NCBI GenBank assembly: GCA_963971285.1
Contig: OZ020249.1
Span: 8,246,001-8,310,000, forward strand
Reading direction: 5' to 3'
DNA length: 64,000 nucleotides
Source of the DNA: Astropecten irregularis
Taxonomy: Eukaryota > Echinodermata > Asteroidea > Paxillosida > Astropectinidae
Made by a program: the position numbers and the translations under genes. Shown in pieces: positions 1 through 10,500 of this stretch; the stretch's first letter is position 1; each line of letters begins with the position of its first letter. The notes below the pieces were generated by a model that ran no database searches, had not been told where the DNA came from, and was given only the letters and a program-made list of their open reading frames with translations.

Positions 1-40
1 TTTCAGGCCCCTCGTAACTTGAAAGCATTATACACTGTAA

Positions 41-120
41 ATTTCAGGTCATTATTTTCATTTCAAGTAATAAACTGCTGCAAACTGCTCATCAGTATTA
101 AAAAAACAATGACCTGAAAT
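41..120. repeat. 80-bp inverted-repeat element (copy 1)
   Basis: The ends ATTTCAGGTCATT and AATGACCTGAAAT are perfect 13-bp inverted repeats. The reverse complement contains CTGATGAGCAGTTTG and GCAGTTTATTACTT, which recur at 179-228 and 11976-12035. It is a short MITE-like dispersed repeat of unknown family. Confidence 0.7.
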
Positions 121-178
121 ATATGAAATGCTTGGAGTTCAGTTTATAGGAGAGCCTGACGTGTTTTGATTCTATCAG

Positions 179-228
179 ATCATTATTTTGGTTGAAGAGC
201 AGTTTGTAGCATTTTATTACTTGTATCT
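179..228. repeat. Degenerate copy of the 80-bp repeat
   Basis: It shares ATCATTATTTTGG, GAGCAGTTTGTAGCA and TTTATTACTTG with the reverse complement of the element at 41-120. It is partial, and one end is eroded. Confidence 0.5.
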
Positions 229-593
229 CTTTGATCTTGGTTAAAACTTGCTTTATGAAAACCTGTAACAATCAAGGACATTTTGAAAATTGTGACATAT
301 TTAGATTGCAATGTAAGGAAATTATTCCTTTCTGTCAGTTTGAGGCATGGCAAGTGACAGCGTCTTGGGCTCTTTTTACGAGGTCAATGTTCACGTGATG
401 GTCTAGTTACCATGACTTGTAATCATCATTGTTGTCAATTTCCCTTTCCAGGTCTTCATATCCATTATGAGTCATCCACTTTGCTCCGTGCTCGTCTTTG
501 AGTCCCTCTCTAGTCTCCTGGCAAATTTTTTGCTCCATATTGTCCTCGGCTCATTATAATATTACCAGGGACCCCATAAATGACTTTGGGGTA

Positions 594-819
594 TTTCTCA
601 TAGCTCGGCTCAGGCTCCGGCTCCGGCTCCGGCTTCGGCTCTGTCATCCATATGCTGAAAATATAGGTTGTGGTTTTTCCTTGAAGCTGAAGCTCTGTTT
701 TCTTATTCATATTAGAGAATCTACTTCCGAACCGCAGCCTAGAGTCTCTGTTTTGATAACCGTACTGTTAGATTCACGAAATGGAGCCGGAGCCTGAGCC
801 GGACTCGAGCCTTGAGAAA
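594..819. mobile_element. GGCTCC-TIR MITE, copy 1
   Basis: This 226-bp element starts TTTCTCATAGCTC, followed by a (GGCTCC)n run, and ends GGAGCCGGAGCC...TTGAGAAA, giving inverted ends. The interior (CATATGCTGAAAATAT, GATTCACGAAATGGAGCC) matches the copy at 5898-6121. It has no coding capacity; a Pro-Glu repeat frame on the minus strand merely reflects the hexanucleotide. Confidence 0.75.
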
Positions 820-887
820 AATTGCCACCACTTATCAGTTTTCCGTTAATTGAACTTTGTTTTCTTCGTATTCTCTTTGTGATACAG

Positions 888-1070
888 GCGGCAGCAAGAC
901 ACCAATGCAGCTACATTGTGAGGTTACAGGAGAACGAGTTCCTGGCGCAGGGCGGCGATCCGGAGTGGCTGCGGGGTCTAGGCTTCATCCCGGACAAGCT
1001 CAAGCGCCTGTCTGAACTCATCAAACTCCTCGTCCACCAACCGTGGCTCATCACCAAAGAACACTTAGAG
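888..1070 (+). CDS. SESN: Sestrin exon a (catalytic Cys segment)
   Basis: This exon has 61 codons and begins in phase 0 after TTTGTGATACAG and ends in phase 0 before GTAAGG. It encodes the conserved AAARHQCSY helix with the peroxidatic Cys (residue 7 of the exon) and Tyr two residues later, then GGDPEWL and PWLITKEH. The residue seven after the Cys, His in vertebrate sestrins, is Gln (codon CAG at 927-929). No preceding sestrin exon is visible in bases 1-887. Confidence 0.95.
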
Positions 1071-4000
1071 GTAAGGTCTTCCTCGTGTTGTTGCCCCCTT
1101 CCAGTTTCCCTACTACCCTCTATCCCGATTTAGATTCTATTGTCGTGAGGAGTGGCTGTACCACTCGGCTTTAACATCTTAGAATCGGCACGATTCTTGA
1201 TTCAACCGTCTGATCCTCTAATTCCCTAAAAGTCGCTGCCCTCCCGCAGATAAGTTTTTTTGCAAGAAAGCTGAGCGACAGATTTAGACAATGAAGTGTT
1301 TTGGCTTTAGTCCAAGGACAGGCACTGTCATCTCCGATGCCGTAGATGCTTGTAGAGGCATCTGTTGGTCTACTTTACCGGCAAATGTCCTCTTGAAGAG
1401 ATCTAGGTGTTGATTGTTGGTTTCCACATGACACCATCGCGCGCCACCTGATTGACATATCCAAGCCGCTCCGTAGGCCGATTGTGATTGCATCCAGCAT
1501 CACTCTAATTCTCAATTACATTCATAAATGTTGCAAAGTCAACGAGGGAACTCGGAAAGGTCAAATTTGATTTCAAAGAGCGTTCTCGACTAATCGTACC
1601 TACGGGGAGTGCATAGCTATCGCTAAAAACAACTAGTAATCCATCCGTTCTAATGATATACACTGTAAGTTGTCCAATTCAACCTAGCATGGGATTTTTA
1701 TTTTAGGGTTTCAAAGTTTGGTAATGGACCCTTCCGGCCTGTCAATCAAACTGTACGCATTGACCAATTGGAGTCATTGTCGTCCATTACCTCGGTCACA
1801 TGCTGTATGTAAAACACATTGCGTTGCTAAGGTGGGCGGGGCTTAAGAGCAAAGCCGGAACGTTCCATTGCCTCGAAGGGTGTTAATGAGATGCATTTCG
1901 AGGGATCTTGTTTGCTGTCACTTTTGATGCCTCCTTGGAGAGTTGTGTTGGATAGGGATGCAATTCCAGCTCTTGGGGCCCTGCTAAATCCAGCTTCATA
2001 AACTCATGATACCTTTTTCTCCTTTGGGGTATAGAAAGTAATATTAGCTTCGTGATGAAGGATTAGGAACACTGATTTTATCCTCAGTCTACAGATCTTC
2101 GGACTCTACCACAATCCATGCTTTTGTTGCCTCTCATTTTTTAAAAGTAACCCTGTTTTTCCCCTCTCATAGCCTTATCTTTTTTCATATCTCATCTAAG
2201 GATTGATTATCCAGATGCCCTTGGCTTATCAGAGGGAGAATCCTTAATTGACCAGCAGTCACATTTCCACCCCCTGGTTATTGAACAGCCACAAAATTGA
2301 CAAATCCTAACATAAGTGCCTTTTACAAAATGCTGTCAAGACTAAATTTTTTCCTTAAGTTTTGCTTTCTTCTTGTTTTTTCTTTCACTTACACCAAAGG
2401 CCTTTGTTCCAATTTCTTAGAGCTTCTTAAGCACCAAAATTTGCTTAAGCACCAAAAACCTTGGTATTAAATAATATCAGTATGCCTGTGACAGCCAAAA
2501 CTCCTTGTGAATGTTATGCTCAGCAAACAATGGCCGAATACAAGTCAAAAGCAGTAAACATCACATGAAAATTTGGTTGGTAATCCTGTTTGATCAAGGA
2601 AGACTTTTCATGGTTAATCAAATTTTGTGCTTTTAGCAGCTCCATGAAATTGGCCCAAGTTTGTTTCAGGCACACAATCGGGGATCTTACAGACCCACAT
2701 CCCATGCAGGGTACGCTTAAATGGGATCTGAAGCAGCAGTAACTCGTGCCTGAAAACCCTTGGCGTTCCTTGTGGTTCATAACTTTAGTTTTTGTCCATT
2801 ATCGTTACCCTAGGATCTTCTGAAGGCCCCCCACAGTTGGGCGTTATCGGAGCTGGTCCAAGCCATCGTTCTTGCCACCCACTTCAGCTCGCTAGCGGGG
2901 ATGGTGTTCGGCTGTGGAGTCAACCCCGAGATTGACATGGAGGGCGGGCACACGTGCAGACCGCCCTCTATTGGCGACGATCCGAACAGTCCGTCCAACA
3001 ACAACTATTCAGAGGTGAGGAATGCGTCCTATATCCGTCGCCCAGATTGTGTTCATTATCCATCTTCTTTCAAAACAAAAATCAGACAAACCATAACAAA
3101 TAAACCCAAAACCTATAAATAAACAAAACAAAATCAAACAATTAAACAAAAACAGATTCATATAAACAAACAGACAAAATCAGACAAACAAACAATGAAA
3201 TAAACAAAAACAGATAAACAAACAAAACAATATCAGACAAACAAACAATCAAATAAACAAAAACAAATAAACAAACAAAATCAGTCAAATAAGCAATCAA
3301 ATCAACAAAATCAGACAAACAAAAAATCAAACAAACGCAAACAGACAAACAAACAAACAAAATCAGAAAAACAAACGATAAAATCAACAAAAACAGACAA
3401 ACAAACAAAATAAAATCAACCAAACAAACAATATCAGGATGAGTCTGTCTCTTTCAATTCTATAACTATGGTTTGATAAGTGTGTCGGGTATCACCAAAC
3501 AAACAAATGTTGACAGAATTTTGTCAACCCCAAAAAGTCTCTTGTTTTGGAAAAATAAAGAAGGAATAAACAGTAATTTGCTTTCCAATTGATAACGAAT
3601 TACTATGAGTGGAAGTGTAAGACATTCTAACCCTCAAATATATTTATGGGTTCGAGGGTTAGTTGCACTTTTGGTCAGTTTTAATAGATTGTGTATTCAG
3701 AAGGAAAGGCAATAATTTTTAATAAGGACCTCTGTTATTGTGTCGTTGCTTCAGCATGAATCGGAGGGTGCTAGCAGTAACGTAGAGACCCTGATGCAGA
3801 AGCTGAGGGAACTCGAAGAGCAGTCGGAGCCTGACGACACCCAGGAAGAGAAACTGAAGAAGTTTGAGAAGGTCGAGAAGCAGAACGTAGAACGTAAGTT
3901 GAGGTCGATGCTCCCTCCTTGCAAAGTGTCACGATTAATCGGGGCAGAATACCAAATGTAGTCAGAAACGCTCTCAGTATACGCCTTATTCACAGCGCAT

Positions 4001-7000
4001 CCATTTTTGTCACCTTCCTTGTATGCCTGTTGGAAAAGATAACACCAATTCTAAAAAAGGAAACGGGTGCCAGACTATTTTGAATCCAAGCCTCGGTTTG
4101 ATCGCACTGCTTCCAATGCAGGATGGATTCACCGTGAATTTAGGTCTATAGGACACTGCCTTGATTGATACCCTAAAATGGGTTTTTCAATCGTGCAAAA
4201 TCTTGCATTCATGTATTTTCATCAAATAATCACACTGAAACTGACTGTATTCGTTATAAGTCTTTAAAACGGTGTACGGTGTTCCAGGGGTCGCAGGTTT
4301 GAATCACACTCCTTTCAATTTTTTCTATGATTCATTAAATGGATTTAAAGGAGTCTTAAATGGTTCGTGAACAAAACATTTGTAGCTAGTTAAACTTTTC
4401 TAAGTTTCACAGGCTGTAAGTTTCAAAATTGCCTTTGAATAGCTGGACAGTCCAGTCTTTTAGAACCCATTCCTAGCCCAGCTTCTTCATCTCTAAATGG
4501 ATGTTGCTCTAACCCTAACCCTAACCCTGACCCTTGTTATTGTTTACCCGACCTACAGTGTCCCCTCCCAGTGACGAAACGTGCCAAGACAGGTCCGATG
4601 TCTCGCACTACGTCATCCAGCCGGACTTCAAGTACCAGGACTTTGCCAAACGAGGGGAGGTGTCGCAGATTCCGACGTTCAAGGCCCAGGTACGATGACA
4701 GTTTTGCATTAATCTCGCTCTTACCCTTTCCTCCACTTCACTCCTCCGCCATCCTGGCTTCATGCTCTCCCCAACGTCAACATCTACTCTCATTCTGTCA
4801 GTTGTCGGTGATGTCGACAATTTGCAGATGACACTGCAAAGAAGCAGCAACATCCGTCACACCGACCGGCGCCATGTTGTTTCCCAAATTCCTTTGACAT
4901 CATGTCTTGTCAGCAGTTTTGCCCGATTTTCCCGAACAAACCAGGAATTCTGCCCACAGCGGACTTAACTCTTATCATCAGAGACTTCAAGAGCTGTCCC
5001 TCTTGAAGGGAACCCCCATGCAGGTCCTACCCAAAGGTCCCCCTGCCCTCCATCTGTGGTTGTCTCTGATTTCACCCCCTCCTCTAAAGCCTAACCCCCC
5101 TTCCCCCCCTCTCCGTCATCATTCTCATGTTGATTCCCAAGTGACAAAGTCAAGGACATCCTCCAACCCCCTCCAATCGAAACAAAACCCTGACATCTGG
5201 ATTCACGGCTGTCATTTTCCAAACCCGCAACACCTTGTCATTTTGACTGAATCAGGCCCCACCCCAACCTTCCCTCTCCCTCGGGTCTACAAAGCTCCAG
5301 ATGTTCTGGTTTCTGGGAAAAAGGAAAAAAAAAGAAACATAAAAGTTGTGACTCAGAACTTCCACAGTACACAATTTTTTGCTGACACAAGACTCGTTGA
5401 CAGGTCCTTAGGGAGTAGGGTTGAAGATTATCGGACGTGACCTTGGTCCTGGCATGTTTAGGCGAAGGCGTAGTCAGGAGAAGGCCGTAGGGGAAATGAA
5501 TGTGGTCGTACGACGTTCAAAGCAGTAACTTAGCAGTGTTAATCCATGTAACCAGTTTTTAGATTTCACTAAAGTCAGGTGGTCCATAGCTTTGTAAACA
5601 CCTGTCAGTAGTGCATTGTTTGTCAAGCGAGGGTGCCGTATCAGGTACCTCCTTTGGGTACAAGTCATTCGAAGCATCCTATGGGCCTTTACAAAGCGAG
5701 GCTTGAGGCTAGGCTTCAGATTTATTTTGCTATTCCGTCATTTTTTGTGTCCTAAATGGAATGTAGGGCTTGAGATACATGGCGAAGCCGGAGCCTTTCT
5801 TTGGCTTCGTCATGTGGCCTAATTCCTTTGTTTCGTTTTGTGGGCTTCAAATGACTGTAGTGAAATAAGTCTCAAGCCTAGCCTCAAGTCTGGTGCCTTT
5901 CTCAAAGCTCAACTCCGGCTCAGGCTCCGGCTTCGTCTCTGTAATCCATATGCTGAAAATATATAGGTCATGTAGGTTGTAGTTTTTCATTGAAGCCGAA
6001 GCTCTGTCTTCTTTTTCAAACCAGACAATTATTACCGAACCACAGCCAAAAGCCTCTATTATTGATATCCGTGATTTTAGAATTGATTCACGAAATGGAG
6101 CCGGAGCCGAGATTTGAGAAAGGCCCAGGCAATCATTGTTATCAAAATGCATTTGAATCAGTGTCTGGGACCTTGACTTCATCACCCATTTGTCTATTTG
6201 TTTTTGTACATGGTAGGATTATTCTTGGGAGGACCAAGGCTTCTCACTGTTGAACCGATACTACCCAGACGTCGCCCCCATGCTGGACGACAAGTTCCGA
6301 TTAGCGTACAGCCTAACTTACAACACGTAAGTAGTACACCAACCAAGTTTTATTCTTGTTCTGTTTCTTTTCATGACCGAAATATTGTGTCAAAAACAGA
6401 AATATCCTTGAAACAGCAGGCCGTCTTTAGATCTCAATTTACTCCAAAATTTTCGAAGAAATTAATTCTTTGATTTTCACTCGAGACGTCTCCTGATGTG
6501 TTTCGTTTCCTGCAGCATGGGCAAGAAAGAGCAAGTGGACACCTCGTTGCTTCGACGAGCCATCTGGAACTACATCCACTCGCTCTTCGGCATCCGGCAC
6601 GACGACTACGACTACGGCGCCGTCAACAGCCTGATGGACCGGGCCCTGAAGACCTACATCAAGACAGTGTGCTGCTACCCGGAGAAGGTGACCTTCGGCC
6701 ACTACGAGTCCTTCTGGAGGGACTTTGAGCACTCAGAAAAGGTACGACTCAACTGAGTTATAACTTGTCCCGAAATAGAAAAGTCTCCTTGTGTATGTTA
6801 TGTTTAGGAAACAATGGCCGGATACAAGTCAAAAGCAGTATTAAAACATCAGGCCTTGCGCTAACTTTTTTTCTGGCTAGCCCATCGGGCCAGCTTACTT
6901 AGATTTTTACTAGCCCATTTAGATTTTTACTGGCCCATTTAGATTTTTACTGGCCCATTTAGATTTTTACTGGCCCATTTAGATTTTTACTGGCCCATTT

Positions 7001-7538
7001 AGATTTTTACTGGCCCATTTAGATTTTTACTGGCCCATTTAGATTTTTACTGGCCCATTTAGATTTTTACTGGCCCATTTAGATTTTTACTGGCCCATTT
7101 AGATTTTTACTGGCCCATTTAGATTTTTACTGGCCCATTTAGATTTTTACTAGCCGGTACATATGTTGATCCATACCTTTACACGTAGGTTCTTTTTTTT
7201 TTTTACTAGCCTACCGGGCAACCAAGGAAGTGAGTCTAGCTAGCCAGAGTGGTTTTTGCTAGACATTGTACGCCGGGCTAGTACTATTTTGAGTCCTGAA
7301 CATCCTTGAAAGTTTGGTTGGCATTCCTGTTTGATCAAGGAAGACTTTTCATACTTCAGCAAATGTTGTGCGTAAGCTGCTCTATGATATTGGCTTCTGT
7401 TGTGATCCTGTCTTGAAATGATGAAACATCCTGTCTTTCGTCTTGTAGGTGCACGTCAATCTGATGGTGCTAGAGGCTAAGATGCAGGCCAGCCTCCTGT
7501 ACAGCTTACGCGCCGTCATGTGGCTCTACACCAGATGA
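888..7538 (+). CDS. SESN: Sestrin (leucine sensor / stress-induced GATOR2 inhibitor), seven 3' coding exons, 5' part outside window
   Basis: Seven exons (888-1070, 2814-3014, 3755-3893, 4559-4689, 6217-6326, 6516-6741, 7449-7538) join without a frame break into 359 residues plus TGA. Each internal junction has AG/GT. The product matches the sestrin family over its whole visible length: the AAARHQCSY segment of the N-terminal AhpD-like oxidoreductase domain, [12 protein letters not shown], an acidic linker, [27 protein letters not shown] and HSEKVHVNL. Vertebrate sestrins are about 480-550 residues, so roughly 120 or more N-terminal residues lie upstream. Family knowledge: sestrins bind leucine and GATOR2 in the cytosol and restrain mTORC1; the N-terminal domain acts in peroxide defence. 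Leucine-pocket residues known in human SESN2 (Thr374, Tyr375, Thr377, Thr386, Leu389, Arg390, Trp444, Glu451) and the GATOR2-binding DDY all have identical counterparts here. The relay His after the catalytic Cys is Gln. SESN1, 2 and 3 cannot be told apart, and an invertebrate probably has one gene. Confidence 0.95.
1071..2500. other. Sestrin intron, with no further feature
   Basis: No exon or clear repeat was recognised in this part of the intron, apart from weak short palindromes such as GGTAATGGAC/GTCCATTACC around 1721-1792. Confidence 0.5.
2501..2653. repeat. Dispersed intronic repeat, copy 1
   Basis: It shares CTCCTTGTG, AAACAATGGCCG, ATACAAGTCAAAAGCAGTA and TGTTTGATCAAGGAAGACTT with the copy at 6785-7394. 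This copy lacks the insertion carried by the other, so it serves as an empty-site reference. It lies about 160 bp before a sestrin exon. Confidence 0.75.
2814..3014 (+). CDS. SESN: Sestrin exon b
   Basis: This exon has 67 codons, phase 0 to phase 0, between TTACCCTAG and GTGAGG. It encodes [20 protein letters not shown], matching the vertebrate segment with HSWSLAEL, and the FGCG motif followed by PEID. It runs into a low-complexity acidic and Asn/Ser-rich linker. Confidence 0.93.
3065..3432. repeat. CAAA/ACAAACA low-complexity tract in sestrin intron
   Basis: A run of irregular AAACAAAC, ATCAGACAAACA and similar words extends for about 370 bp on the plus strand, almost free of T and G. Open frames here reflect composition only. 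Confidence 0.85.
3755..3893 (+). CDS. SESN: Sestrin exon c (acidic helical linker)
   Basis: The exon is 139 bases long and leaves one base for the next exon, between GCTTCAG and GTAAGT. It encodes a charged helical linker with [14 protein letters not shown], matching the VEALMEKMRQLQE stretch of vertebrate sestrins, and KFEKVEKQN, which corresponds to the RFEIEK/RFELEK stretch. Confidence 0.92.
4271..4341 (+). repeat. tRNA-derived SINE fragment, copy 1
   Basis: GGTCGCAGGTTTGAATCACA resembles a tRNA T-arm with a pol III B box, followed by CTTTCAATTTTTTCTATGAT and TCATTAAA. The arrangement GGTCGC...TTYGAATC...TCAATTTTT...ATGATTCA is the same as at 15436-15540. The A-box half is missing, so the copy is 5'-truncated. 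Confidence 0.55.
4509..4528. repeat. Short interstitial telomere-like repeat (CCCTAA)n
   Basis: Three CTAACC units are followed by a degenerate one, ending 30 bases before a sestrin exon acceptor. The vertebrate-type TTAGGG motif is common to many metazoan telomeres. The run is too short to mark a fusion and may partly serve as the pyrimidine-rich tract. Confidence 0.6.
4559..4689 (+). CDS. SESN: Sestrin exon d
   Basis: The exon is 131 bases long. Its first two bases complete the codon split after exon c, and it ends in phase 0 before GTACGA. It encodes the segment ending [20 protein letters not shown], equivalent to the vertebrate GYKDFSRHG..PTF segment that opens the C-terminal domain. The acceptor lies 30 bases downstream of a short telomere-like CCCTAA repeat. 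Confidence 0.92.
4690..5694. other. Sestrin intron, with no gene seen
   Basis: This part is pyrimidine/C-rich around 5000-5320. The longest frame there (4907-5440) lacks any recognisable motif and does not fit the sestrin reading, so it is treated as chance. Confidence 0.5.
5695..5895. mobile_element. Inverted-repeat MITE in sestrin intron
   Basis: The left arm, with GGCTTGAGGCTAGGCTTCAG, and the right arm, with CTCAAGCCTAGCCTCAAG, are inverted repeats of about 30 bp separated by about 135 bp. It directly abuts the GGCTCC-TIR MITE that starts at 5898 and may be related to it, since both are rich in GGCTT/GGCTC. Confidence 0.65.
5898..6121. mobile_element. GGCTCC-TIR MITE, copy 2
   Basis: This 224-bp element begins TTTCTCAAAGCTC and ends GGAGCCGGAGCCG...TTGAGAAA. 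It is collinear with the copy at 594-819. The two copies sit in different introns of the same gene. Confidence 0.75.
6217..6326 (+). CDS. SESN: Sestrin exon e (start of leucine pocket)
   Basis: This exon has 110 bases, starting in phase 0 after ACATGGTAG and ending two bases into a Thr codon before GTAAGT. It encodes [19 protein letters not shown] and ends in YSLTYNT, which carries the Thr-Tyr-Asn-Thr of the leucine-binding lid known in SESN2. Confidence 0.94.
6516..6741 (+). CDS. SESN: Sestrin exon f (leucine and GATOR2 contact residues)
   Basis: The exon is 226 bases long. Its first base completes the Thr codon, and it ends in phase 0 before GTACGA. It encodes [15 protein letters not shown], then DDYDYG, then [10 protein letters not shown]. 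These hold the counterparts of SESN2 Thr386, Leu389, Arg390, Asp406-Asp407-Tyr408, Trp444 and Glu451. An ATG upstream at 6496 is intronic and is not a start. Confidence 0.95.
6850..7298. mobile_element. hAT-like MITE carrying a 20-bp minisatellite
   Basis: The ends are CAGGCCTTG and ACTCCTG-like (CAGGACTC when reversed), flanked on both sides by AACAT. It contains inverted GGCTAG/CCGGGC words near both ends. Comparison with the uninterrupted copy at 2501-2653 places both insertion borders. The hAT assignment is an inference from CAGG-type ends; the duplication visible is 5 bp, not the full 8. Confidence 0.6.
6901..7154. repeat. 20-bp minisatellite, about 12.7 copies
   Basis: The unit AGATTTTTACTGGCCCATTT repeats with exact 20-bp periodicity. 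The first and last units carry TAG instead of TGG, so the inner copies look recently homogenised. Confidence 0.95.
7449..7538 (+). CDS. SESN: Sestrin terminal exon
   Basis: This exon has 29 codons and TGA, after GTCTTGTAG. It encodes [20 protein letters not shown] and ends LYTR, equivalent to the vertebrate C-terminus that ends in ITRYMT. Confidence 0.95.
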   Translation: MHVNLMVLEAKMQASLLYSLRAVMWLYTR

Positions 7539-10500
7539 CCTAGCCGCTGACGGGACTCCGCCTGAAGCTACTGCCATCCAGCCCACCCACCGACATCCGA
7601 GAGAGAGAGAGAAAGATCGATGTAAACTACTTGATTGCCCTTCTCCATCCAGAGGGGCCGCTTGTCTTTTAATAATCAACCTGCCTAAAAGCAATACTGT
7701 GTTCAATATTTAAGAAAGAAAAAGCCTAGAGTCTTATAAATTAGCTTTGTAGGGTCATCGGCTGCTTGTATTAAAAAAGTGTAATATCTAAATAAGGGCT
7801 GGTGGATTGAACAAAAGGTGCAGGTCTTCTCAAACGCAGTTTCCTTCGAGCTTCATGGTGAACACGCCTGGCGTTTAACCGTGCCAGAATGCCCCCGGGC
7901 ATCTGGCAACATTCCACGGGATTGATCAACAGCCAGGTGAGGTTATCTTGGACAAATTCGTTAAAGCTACAACTCAAAAAGTGTCTAGTGCCTGAGGAAA
8001 CACTGGGATCGATGCGGACTGTTTGCCAACAAACATTGACCAAAGCTAGCGAGCCAAATATCGGGAAGTGAAATTGGAAAAAGGAGTGACGTTCGGACGG
8101 TTGTTGCTTTTGGGGACAGATCTGACGATAGACTCTCCTCTGCTCTTTGAATTTCAGCCCCGAAGGATTGTAACCTCAAATCGGAATCACTATTTTTCTA
8201 GTATATTGCCAAACCTTTCCCTCTAAAAAATAACACGAAAACATTTCATTCGGTTTTTTTCCTTCGGAAAAGTTAAATTTTTGAAGAGCTTGGGCGGTAT
8301 ATCTCAGATCTCTACCTTAAAAACGTTCCAAGAAAAGCATCAATAAGGAGGACGTATTTTGAAAGATGGTTTCTTGCATTTTCAGCCGTGTCTATTTTTC
8401 CATCTTTCGCCGCAGGCTTTTTTGTCTCTTGGTGATGTGAAACTGTTGTAACATATCGTAATATATCTGTGGACGATACGTTTTTGTGTGTGTGTGTGTG
8501 TACTGTATTAAAGCAAAATAACAAAACAAAAATTTTGGAAAAAGGGAAAGAAAATGGAAGCGGAAACGAAACGAAAGAGCGGTCGTTATTGGTCTTGTTC
8601 GGTCAAACCGGAGGCCATTTCAGCCAGCTGTACATTGTTCATGTTTGAGTTGAATAACTGTTATTAAGAAAACCAAATATTGTAATGGCACTATAATATT
8701 AATTGTCAAACTTGAAATAATTAATTAATAGTTGATTAGCTATTAGTGTTAATTAATCACCCCTGTTGTGTGGAGAAAAGCTGAAAAAAAAAAAACATTT
8801 TAGTAATGCCCTAATTCCACTTTTACCCACCAAGTTATACAGTATAGACTTGAAAAAAATTACTGTTTTGTCCACATGATACGAAATCCTTATCCCAAAT
8901 CTCCCCGATTTGAGGAAATAATTAAGGAAAGTCACTTCAGTGGAACGCTGCTATAACGAACGTGGCGTGATGCACAGATATTGTCCGTTATAGTGGTCAT
9001 TCGTTAAAGTGTCTTAAAGAACCATATTGGGTATGTATTGTACACAAATATTGGGAGTTAAGGATGATGTTCGGTATAACCAAATGTTTGGTATAGCGGT
9101 GTTCGTTATAGCAGCATTCCACTGTACAATGAAATAACATAATTAGCTTCATTCCAGAATGCAGAATCTTGTACTAAAAACCCCCTTGAAAAAAATAGAA
9201 ATATTACCAAAAATAATTAATAATTATAAATCAACAATTAAACATTTAGAGCAAACCATTAAAACGTAAATTTGATCGTCATAGTGTACTTTAGTGTACT
9301 TTAGTGTATCATCAAGTTAATTCTTAAAACCCGAAAAAATTACAAATTAGGACAAGTCCCGATATTACGAAGTATACTTCCAATTGGTGTAGATAGAGTA
9401 TTGTTTATGTCAAGTGCCATAGTATGTATCAAACGTTCTCAAGTAATTACAGTGTATTATATATGCTGATATTTTTTGTGTGTGTTTTTGGGAGGGGGCA
9501 GATTTCAAAGAGCTTGCTGTGTGGAGCAGATTAAATATTGTTTTATCTGAACTTCATATCTGGGCTACAAAAAATGTAGCTCCGAACCAGTAGTAAGGTG
9601 TACACAAGACATAAGTGGTTCGGTATTGCGGTTTTGTGTACGTAGGACATTCCGAAAGTAAGCTATACCTAATGCATTTGTGTCCGATAACAGCTCTGTG
9701 AATCTGCCCACTGGTTATGCTCAAATAGACACAGCTCAATTTTTGCTTGCATATTTGTTGACTGAAAATTTTTAAATGCTCTCTTTGTGAAAGATAGCTT
9801 AACAACTGGCTAAGTGGCTAGCTTAGCAATTTGTTATAAACCGTAGAAACAGACTCGGTATTAAGCAGTTAACCAAAATCCCCCAATTCTAGAAAGCGTT
9901 TTTGCTTCACGTTTCGTGTTTGTTAATTTCGCAGAATTGTTCATTTTGATAATAGTTCTCTGCCGACATTTTTGTTTTTCAGTCAACAAATATAACCTTG
10001 GATTTCTATAATTATTATTATATGCATTTTTTTTGTGCTGGACGTGAGTTATTTTGTTTTTAATGACATACACAAAGTTAATAAGCGTTAAATGGTGCGT
10101 TAATGAACATTTAGATTTAAACCATTGTATGAATAGACTGTATATATTCTGTATAGTGTAAAACGCATGACAATACATCATTGTTTAATACCATCAGCAT
10201 TGCGTGTTAACATTTTTCCAAATGAGGAAAGCTTTGCGTTGAAAATCTGGGGGTAAACAATTAAACATCTAGTTTTTATTTATTTATTCTTTTCGTCCTT
10301 TTTTTTTACCTGTTAATTTATAGCTAAGTTGCTAACAACAAGCTGAGTGATCCAATGAGTGATCTGATTTATTTTGTTTGTTTGTTGTTGTTTTCCCAAT
10401 TTTTAGTTTGTGCAGCTGCAGTAAATGATGTAAAACAAAATCTTAATTTAAATTTTAAACGAACAAATTTGAGCCAATGAAAATTAGTAGTACACAAGCA

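Larger units (their letters stand above)
1..887. other. Sestrin intron, with no coding exon recognised
   Basis: The stretch upstream of the first visible sestrin exon was read for the missing N-terminal exons and none was recognised. It holds an 80-bp inverted-repeat element, a related fragment and a GGCTCC-rich MITE, described separately. Confidence 0.6.
6785..7394. repeat. Dispersed intronic repeat, copy 2, split by an insertion
   Basis: The left part (6785-6849) and right part (7299-7394) together match the repeat at 2501-2653. The 449 bp between them is a separate mobile element flanked by AACAT. Confidence 0.75.

Noticed and set aside
510..710. Pro-Glu repeat protein on the minus strand
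   Set aside because: It is the GGCTCC hexanucleotide of a MITE end and recurs in the second MITE copy.
1721..1792. Possible 72-bp MITE with GGTAATGGAC/GTCCATTACC ends
   Set aside because: The inverted repeat is only 10 bp, no second copy is seen and there is no clear target duplication.
3142..3423. Hydrophobic Leu/Val/Cys-rich minus-strand frame
   Set aside because: It is a translation of the CAAA-rich low-complexity tract in an intron.
4907..5440. 177-codon plus-strand frame in a sestrin intron
   Set aside because: It lies between two well-defined sestrin exons, has no recognisable motif and reflects C-rich composition.
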